Source: DASUPK01 sp963843085 (GTDB lineage Bacteria > Actinomycetota > Thermoleophilia > Solirubrobacterales > 70-9). Taken from it: a stretch of 64,000 nt of DNA. Below, in pieces: positions 59,117 through 64,000 of the stretch. The stretch lies in assembly GCA_963843085.1 (NCBI GenBank), contig CAWJJG010000001.1:372001-436000 (forward strand), given 5' to 3'. Each line of letters opens with the position of its first letter. Position 1 is the first letter of the stretch. The position numbers and the translations under genes are program-made. The notes under the pieces are model-generated. The model had not been told where the DNA came from, did no database searches, and saw only the letters and a list, made by a program, of their open reading frames with translations.

Positions 59117-60117
59117 TTCCTGCCCTTCCCCTTCTTGTGGTGCTTGGACCCGCCCTTGCGGAGGACCTTCTCGCAGTGCTTGGTGTGGTCGGTGCGGTCC
59201 GCGATCACGACGTCCTTGCCGCTCCCGCAATTGACTCGATCGACACCGCCCCCGAGCACACGGACCCTGTCCTTGCCGCCACGTGTACGGATCCGGTCCG
59301 GTCCCGGACCGCCCTTGAACGAGTCGTGCCGGTTCGTGCCGACGATGCGCTTGCCGGGCGCGCGCGGGCAATCCGCCAGCGCGGCCGCCACGCACACGGG
59401 CAGCTCGTTCGAGGGGATCTCGGTGGGCGCAGGCCCGGCCCCGACCGCGCGGAGCGTCGTCGATGCCGACAGCGGCACGGTGGCGACCCCACCGGTCGTG
59501 GTCGCGGTGGCCGAGCCTCCGGTGATCACGGTGCCGTCGGCGGCCGGGTGCGTCGTCCCGTCGAAGGCGACCGCCGAGACCTGCACCTGGATGGTTCCGG
59601 GCGTCGCCCGGAACGGCCCGCTGAGCACGAGCTCGTCGCCCGTGTTCGCGTTCGTTCCGAAGTTGGCGAACACCCAGAGGGTCTGATCGCTCTCCTGAAT
59701 GGGCACCAGTTCCGCGCTCATCGTCGGCGCGACGTGGTTCTCCCTGAAGAGCCAGCCCGTGAACGGCGAATCGGTCTCGTTGAAGCCATCCATCCGGCAG
59801 ATCCGCTTCCCGAACGAGTCCTCGACGACGAGCGTCGGCTGGAGGGCCGGCGAGGCTTCCGCCGCCGCGACGGCGAGGCCGAGCGCGGTCTTCCCGCCCA
59901 CCGGGATGTCGCCTCCGGAGCGCACGCAGTTCCCGGAAACAGGGGTCTCGCCGCGCTGGGCGGCGACCTGATCCGGGAGCGCATAGTAGGTGCCGGGATC
60001 GAGCGTTGCGCCCGGTGCCTCCACGCGCAGGTAGTAGGTCGGCGTGGCGAGCGCCACCCCGGTCATCATCAAGGTCGCGGCGAGCGTCACCGCTCCGGCG
60101 ACCAGCGAACGTCTCAT
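59113..60117 (-). CDS. Secreted protein with beta domain and RTX-like C-terminus
   Basis: The 334-residue product is the first gene after the cobalamin riboswitch. A signal peptide (1-24) precedes a domain with a DUF4430-like beta pattern (YYLRVEAPGATLDPG, then GKRICRMDGFNETDSPFTGWLFRENHVAPTMSAELVPIQESDQTLWVFANFG). An Ig-like stretch follows. Near the end GTNRHDSFKGGPGPDRIRTRGGKDRVRVLGGGVDRVNCGSGKD resembles RTX calcium-binding nonapeptides. It ends in a basic tail (HHKKGKGRK). It may help present or capture corrinoid at the surface. Confidence 0.75.
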   Translation of the reverse strand: MRRSLVAGAVTLAATLMMTGVALATPTYYLRVEAPGATLDPGTYYALPDQVAAQRGETPVSGNCVRSGGDIPVGGKTALGLAVAAAEASPALQPTLVVEDSFGKRICRMDGFNETDSPFTGWLFRENHVAPTMSAELVPIQESDQTLWVFANFGTNANTGDELVLSGPFRATPGTIQVQVSAVAFDGTTHPAADGTVITGGSATATTTGGVATVPLSASTTLRAVGAGPAPTEIPSNELPVCVAAALADCPRAPGKRIVGTNRHDSFKGGPGPDRIRTRGGKDRVRVLGGGVDRVNCGSGKDVVIADRTDHTKHCEKVLRKGGSKHHKKGKGRK

Positions 60118-60151
60118 TTCTGAGCCACCCCTTTCCTCGAGGGTTGTGTTG

Positions 60152-60312
60152 GCGGGCCGGGGACAGGTCTCCTGGCTTCCGGGCTCGACTGAGGCGCCTT
60201 CCCGGGGAGTCGAGGACTCCCCAGTGGTCTAGTGCGACAGCATCGCCCGGTCACAGTGGCGGGACCGCGCCGGCTTCTCACCGGACTTCCCTTGACCACC
60301 GGCCGTTATGAA
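60152..60312 (-). promoter_or_regulatory. Cobalamin riboswitch
   Basis: On the minus strand, a GGGAAGTCCGGTGAGAAGCCGG-type start leads to CGGTCCCGCCACTGTGA (the conserved GCCACTG block, 60251-60260), then GGGAAGGCGC and the B12 box AGCCAGGAGACCTGTC (60162-60177). These are the core conserved elements of the adenosylcobalamin riboswitch in the right order and spacing. It ends about 45 bp before the first gene start, whose GGAAAGGGG site lies close by, suggesting translational control. It should repress the operon when cobalamin is plentiful. Confidence 0.96.
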
Positions 60313-60340
60313 CGCCGCGCATCCTACATCGGCGGGCGCC

Positions 60341-60373
60341 AAAAAAAGAGGGGCGGCCCGAAGGCCGCCCCTC
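60341..60373 (-). terminator. Rho-independent terminator of the secreted Lys-tail gene
   Basis: Reading the minus strand, GAGGGGCGGCC-TTCG-GGCCGCCCCTC is a perfect 11-bp stem with a TTCG loop, followed directly by seven T residues (60341-60347). It lies 24 bp after the stop of the gene at 60398 and isolates it from the cobalamin-riboswitch operon. Confidence 0.95.
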
Positions 60374-60397
60374 TCGCAACTCGAAGGGAAGGAGGTC

Positions 60398-61141
60398 CTA
60401 CTTCTTCTTCTTGGACTTCTTCGCCTTGCACTTCTGCGTGGACACAGCGGTCTGCGAGCTGTTGTCCCAGAAGGTGGTCGTCTCGCTGCTGACCATCTTG
60501 TGCTTCTTGCTCTTGCAACGGGCCATGACGTAGAACTTCTTCTTCTTGCCCTTTCCAGCGGTCTTGACCTTGGTCTGCGTCGTGTCGAACAGCGTCAGGT
60601 CGGTGCCCGGCGTGTTCGGGAGACCCGTCACGTCGAGGGTGTTCGGGCCTGATGCGTACTGGCCGTTCAGGACCAGGGTCAGCGAGTTGGCGATGCGGGT
60701 CCAGACGAACAGAGTCGTCGGACCGCCGCTGACGAGCAGAACCGGGTTCGGCTGGGTGAAGAACCCGGTCTTGTTGTTGACCTCGTTGGTGCCCGTACCC
60801 ACGATGCTTCCGCCACAGGCGGACTGAACCGCGGTCGTGGTGGTGGCTGCATTGAGGGTCGCCTGCGGGCAGGCGGGCAGATTGCCGTTGACGAACTTGA
60901 GCTGATGATCCAGGTGGAAGATCGTCTCCTTCGCCGCCGGTGACCCGTTGAAATCGCTGTAGGTCGTAGCGATGATGTTGTGCAGCGTGACACCTGTCCA
61001 CGTCTTCTTCTGAAGCTTCGAAGGCGCGATCGTTGCATTCAGGGTCTGGCCTGTCGGAGCACCCGCATAGGCGGTGCCCGAGACGGCGAGCGCCCCGGCC
61101 ACGGCCAGCGTGGCTCCGATCAGATACTTGCGCTTGCGCAT
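60398..61141 (-). CDS. Secreted protein with Lys-rich Cys-containing end
   Basis: The 247-residue product has an AAAAGGAG ribosome-binding site and a signal peptide (residues 1-26, ending AYAGA). The Thr/Asn-rich body suggests a beta-rich domain. The C-terminal 50 residues contain MARCKSKKHK and then QKCKAKKSKKKK; the two Cys are separated by 28 residues, twice the 14 seen in the three Lys/Cys-tail proteins. It is followed by a strong terminator. The function is unknown. Confidence 0.75.
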   Translation of the reverse strand: MRKRKYLIGATLAVAGALAVSGTAYAGAPTGQTLNATIAPSKLQKKTWTGVTLHNIIATTYSDFNGSPAAKETIFHLDHQLKFVNGNLPACPQATLNAATTTTAVQSACGGSIVGTGTNEVNNKTGFFTQPNPVLLVSGGPTTLFVWTRIANSLTLVLNGQYASGPNTLDVTGLPNTPGTDLTLFDTTQTKVKTAGKGKKKKFYVMARCKSKKHKMVSSETTTFWDNSSQTAVSTQKCKAKKSKKKK

Positions 61142-61306
61142 ACCACTCCTTTTCCGTTGGGCAAATTCCCTGGCAGCGGTGCGGATTGCGGCGCCACCAG
61201 CCCTTGGATTTGCCTTCTCTGGCTGAACCTAACACAGCAAATTGGGCCTAGTTGTGCGGATCTTTCGCTCTGCAACCGAGTTACCCAACTACTGAGTAGG
61301 TCCCTC

Positions 61307-62866
61307 TCAGGGGTTGGCGTAGACGTGCGTGTAGTCGCTCATCTCGGCGATCTGGCCGATCGAGGGCTGCTGCGCCTGCTTCGTGCAGGCCGGTGCGGGC
61401 AGCGCCGAGGTGCTCGTCTGGCCGCCGAACGGGAACTGCTTGATCGTGTCGAGGAGCTCCTGGGGGGTGTCGAAGGTCGCCCGGTTGGAGAAGAACGGGT
61501 TGCCGGTGTAACTGGCGTCGGGCCCGAGGGTGGCGATGAGGCCGGGCGGGCTCGCGCACGGCCGGGTGTCGAAGGTGTCGAGCCCATTCGCGACCTTGAG
61601 AGCACTGTTGGGCGCGATGTATGGGTTGGTCCGCGAGTAGGCGAGGCGATGGGACGTGAAGTTCGCGAACGACTCCGGATAGCTGGGAGCGGAGCTCCGA
61701 ATGTAGTGCCCCGCCCCACCCGACTCGGTGGTGCCGACTGCGTTGGTGGCGACGGCGAAGTTCGCGATCAGGCCCGTGATGTCGTTCTGGTAGCGCCCGA
61801 GCCCCGAGATGATCGGAGTGAGCTGCTGGGTGAACGGGTGCAGCTCGGTGAGCAGGGGCGGGAGATCGCTGTTGAGCAGCGTCTGCAGGGCCGGCAGTCC
61901 GGTCAGGCCCCGCTTCTGCGTCTTGCGCAGGCCCACGAAGAAGCCCTTGAAGTCCGGCGTCACCTTGGCGATCGGCTTGAGGTCGGCGCTGAGCGCCCTC
62001 GCCGACGGATGGAGCTGCGTTACGACCGGGTTGGCGAGGCGCGAGAAGCTGGCGAGCCTGTTGAGGGTCAGCTTGGACTCGTCGAGGAACGTCGGCAGGG
62101 CCCGGAAGGTGGCCTCGAGGTCCTGGTTGCGAACTGCCGTGGTGCGGAACACGGTCCCCGAGTTTCGGATCAGGCCCTGGAGCTGGCCCTGCCGCTCGCT
62201 GAGCGCCCCGAAGACCTCACCGGTGTTGCGCACCAGTTGCTGGACCGCGCCCTGCTGTGTGTCCAGCACGCGCAGCAGCTTGTTCGCGTCCTCGGCGAAC
62301 GGCGCGAGATTGGCGATCGCGGCGGAGAGGTCGGCGCCACGCCCGTAGCTCGCGATGGCCAGCTGTTGCATCCACGTCTGGAACGCGGCCCGCGTCTTGG
62401 CATCGAATGTCCTGAAGATCTCGTCCAGCTGCACCGACGGCTCCACCTGCGCCTTGGGCAGGGTTCCGCCCTCCGGGAGCTTCGGCCCGGTTCTGTCTCC
62501 CTGGGTGAGCTCGACGTATGTCTCTCCGAGCAGCGTCTTCTGCCGGAGCATCGCCCGCGTGTTGACGGGAATCGGCGCATACGGTGTGTCGATCTCGATG
62601 GTGGCGACGGCGAGGTCCTTGTTCGGGCCCGAGTTCTCCAGGCTGATCGACTTGACCTTGCCCACCGAGACGTTGTGGATCCGCACGTCCGATTCCTGCG
62701 CCAGCTGAGTCGCCTCGTTGAAGGGAACCTTGACCCTGTAGCCCTCAGGCTTCAGCGGAACCGGGCCACCGAAGGTCGCCCACAGGAAGAGGAGCAGACC
62801 GAAGCACGAGAAAGCGAATGCGACCGCCACGGCGATCTGACCGACGGTGGGTGCTCGCTGGCCCAT
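61307..62866 (-). CDS. MCE/MlaD family lipid-transport protein
   Basis: The 519-residue protein has an N-terminal membrane helix (about residues 9-35) and an MCE domain (YRVKVPFNEATQLAQESDVRIHNVSVGKVKSISL, then TRAMLRQKTLLGETYVELTQG). A long helical region (SAAIANLAPFAEDANKLLRVLDTQQGAVQQLVRNTGEVFGALSERQGQLQGLIRNSG) may form a tube. MCE proteins carry lipids or steroids across the envelope. ATG at 62866 overlaps the previous stop (TGATG). It is the last gene of an mce-type operon. Confidence 0.92.
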   Translation of the reverse strand: MGQRAPTVGQIAVAVAFAFSCFGLLLFLWATFGGPVPLKPEGYRVKVPFNEATQLAQESDVRIHNVSVGKVKSISLENSGPNKDLAVATIEIDTPYAPIPVNTRAMLRQKTLLGETYVELTQGDRTGPKLPEGGTLPKAQVEPSVQLDEIFRTFDAKTRAAFQTWMQQLAIASYGRGADLSAAIANLAPFAEDANKLLRVLDTQQGAVQQLVRNTGEVFGALSERQGQLQGLIRNSGTVFRTTAVRNQDLEATFRALPTFLDESKLTLNRLASFSRLANPVVTQLHPSARALSADLKPIAKVTPDFKGFFVGLRKTQKRGLTGLPALQTLLNSDLPPLLTELHPFTQQLTPIISGLGRYQNDITGLIANFAVATNAVGTTESGGAGHYIRSSAPSYPESFANFTSHRLAYSRTNPYIAPNSALKVANGLDTFDTRPCASPPGLIATLGPDASYTGNPFFSNRATFDTPQELLDTIKQFPFGGQTSTSALPAPACTKQAQQPSIGQIAEMSDYTHVYANP

Positions 62867-64000
62867 CAGCCGCACCCCGGAATGCTGGTTGCCCTGGGCT
62901 GCCCGGTGAGCTGGTAGAGCATGCGCAGATACGGCTCGGACCGCAGCACGCTGTCCGCCGTCCGGGCGGTTCCGCAGCTCTCCAGGACGATGCCGCGGCG
63001 GATCGGCCCGTAGGCGTCCTGGAGGAGGTAGGTGGCGTTCAGGTCGTGGTTCAGCCAGGGGACGTAGAAGAGGAAGCCCTCCTGATCACCCGGCGGGTTG
63101 TAGGCGAGCGCGTTCAGCCCGGAGTTCAGGTCCGTGAACCCGGTGCGCAGGCCCGGGGAGGCCTTGCCGAGGCCCTGCGAGATCTGCGCCAGGTGCGTGA
63201 CCGGGCTGGCGACCTGCTGTGTGAAGGGCCGGATCTGGTTCTCGATCGGCCCGGCTGTCTGCTGGAAGAACGGTCGCAGCGCCCGCAGCGCCGGGGCGGT
63301 CGCCTTCGCGCCCGGGATGGACTTCTTGAGCGCGGGGCCGGCCTGGAGAGCGAGACTGTTCGCGCTGGTGAGCGCCCCCTTGGCCTCCTTCAGCGTCGAT
63401 GGGAGCTCGTGGATCGAGCTGCGGATCGACGCCTGCTCCTTGGCGAACGAGGCGAGCACGGCGTTGGAGGAATCGACGAAGTTGACGAGGTCCTGGTCGC
63501 GGTTGCCGAGCTCGGTCGAGAGGAGCTGGAAGTTGTGGATCGAGCTGGCGATGTTCACGCGCCGTGTCGCGAGGGCGCCGGAGATGCGGCCGATGTCGCG
63601 GGCGAACGGATCGAGGCGGCGCAGCGCGTTGGAGAGCTTCACGTCACGGCCCTGCGCCGGGTCGAGCGCCTCCGCCCCATTCGCGAGCAGGAGCTTCAGG
63701 AATTGCTGCGTGTCCGCGTCGAGCGAAGCCAGGACCTCGTCCGGGTTCACCTGGGGCTGGGTGGATGAGAGCGGGATCGTCGAGCCCTCCTTCACATTGG
63801 CCGCCGACTGGGTGCCGGGGTCGACCTCGACCACCATGTCGTTCAGGCCCGTCTTCGGCCGCAGGAGAAGGGACGAGTTGGTGTGGATGAGGGGCGCGTA
63901 CTTGTTGTCGATCTCCATTCCGACCACGGCGTGGCCGTCCTGGAGCGTCACGCTGCTGACCTCGCCGACCTTGATGCCGGCGATGTCCACCGACTGGCCC
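62866..64000 (-). CDS. MCE/MlaD family protein (N-terminus beyond window)
   Basis: The frame is open at the window's right edge, so the membrane helix and the MCE start are missing; about 377 residues are visible. It opens GQSVDIAGIKVGEVSSVTLQDGHAVVGMEID, the middle of an MCE domain, followed by LLLRPKTGLNDMVVEVDPG. A long helical region follows and the end has Cys residues (ESCGTARTAD, IPGCG). It is directly upstream of and coupled to the second MCE gene; more mce genes are expected beyond the window. Confidence 0.92.
   Translation of the reverse strand, partial: GQSVDIAGIKVGEVSSVTLQDGHAVVGMEIDNKYAPLIHTNSSLLLRPKTGLNDMVVEVDPGTQSAANVKEGSTIPLSSTQPQVNPDEVLASLDADTQQFLKLLLANGAEALDPAQGRDVKLSNALRRLDPFARDIGRISGALATRRVNIASSIHNFQLLSTELGNRDQDLVNFVDSSNAVLASFAKEQASIRSSIHELPSTLKEAKGALTSANSLALQAGPALKKSIPGAKATAPALRALRPFFQQTAGPIENQIRPFTQQVASPVTHLAQISQGLGKASPGLRTGFTDLNSGLNALAYNPPGDQEGFLFYVPWLNHDLNATYLLQDAYGPIRRGIVLESCGTARTADSVLRSEPYLRMLYQLTGQPRATSIPGCG

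Noticed and set aside
1..64000. tRNA, rRNA, CRISPR or insertion-sequence genes
   Set aside because: No cloverleaf-like T-loop contexts, no regularly spaced repeats and no transposase motifs were seen on reading; small or divergent examples could be missed without a covariance search.

Overview
The window is about 64 kb of high-GC DNA, densely packed with genes, many overlapping by 4 bp (ATGA or GTGA). The gene content points to an actinobacterium, most plausibly Thermoleophilia/Solirubrobacterales. The evidence is a complete dcw cluster with MraZ and no ftsA next to ftsZ, paired MCE proteins, a Ku/LigD-type repair locus, Tad pilus genes, and several secreted proteins ending in Lys/Cys-rich tails. 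The taxonomic call is an inference from gene content. No tRNA, rRNA, CRISPR array, insertion sequence or prophage was recognised.

Layout. 1-8.5 kb: scpB (cut by the window edge) and scpA, a secreted Lys/Cys-tail protein, trpS, a flavin/F420-type oxidoreductase, an MFS exporter, a secreted polysaccharide deacetylase, a FetAB-type ABC pair and a secreted Lys-rich protein. 8.5-12.2 kb: a plus-strand end-joining cluster of separate ligase, Ku and polymerase genes, plus a small secreted protein. 12.2-18.8 kb: glycine cleavage genes gcvT-gcvH and gcvPA-gcvPB, split by a COG4280-like membrane protein, a small membrane protein and a fluoride-riboswitch/crcB/DUF190 unit. 18.8-36.8 kb: the division and peptidoglycan cluster, read right to left as mraZ-rsmH-ftsL-ftsI-murE-murF-mraY-murD-ftsW-murG-murC-murB-ftsQ-ftsZ. 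It starts at a promoter overlapped by MraZ boxes and is interrupted by two secreted Lys/Cys-tail genes and one copy of a 165-bp dispersed repeat. 37-46.4 kb: tadA-tadB-tadC and, separately, cpaB with a soluble histidine kinase and an OmpR-type regulator, with plus-strand macro-domain, AraC and VOC genes between them; then a second MFS exporter, DUF192 and a Bax-inhibitor-1-like protein. 46.5-53.8 kb: a secreted protein, a frameshifted NTF2-like remnant, a frameshifted tag gene, a serine hydrolase, the second repeat copy, a degenerate Rho-like ATPase, glpD and a nitroreductase.

53.8-60.3 kb holds the most interesting system. A cobalamin riboswitch heads a tightly overlapping operon that encodes two exported proteins (one a DUF4430, transcobalamin-C-terminal-like lipoprotein), an ECF transporter T component, a double ATPase, and an ECF S component fused to an alpha/alpha-toroid repeat domain. 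Vertebrate transcobalamin and intrinsic factor combine an alpha6/alpha6 barrel with a beta domain of the same kind. This locus may therefore be a bacterial corrinoid-capture and import machine that uses both folds on separate polypeptides. The window ends with another secreted Lys-tail protein behind a strong terminator and two MCE/MlaD lipid-transport proteins, the second cut by the window edge.

Two further signals deserve attention. First, three otherwise unrelated secreted proteins share a C-terminal K-K-C-x(14)-C-K signature with identical cysteine spacing. Second, a pair of about 165-bp elements with long terminal inverted repeats both sit flush against the stop codon of a minus-strand gene.
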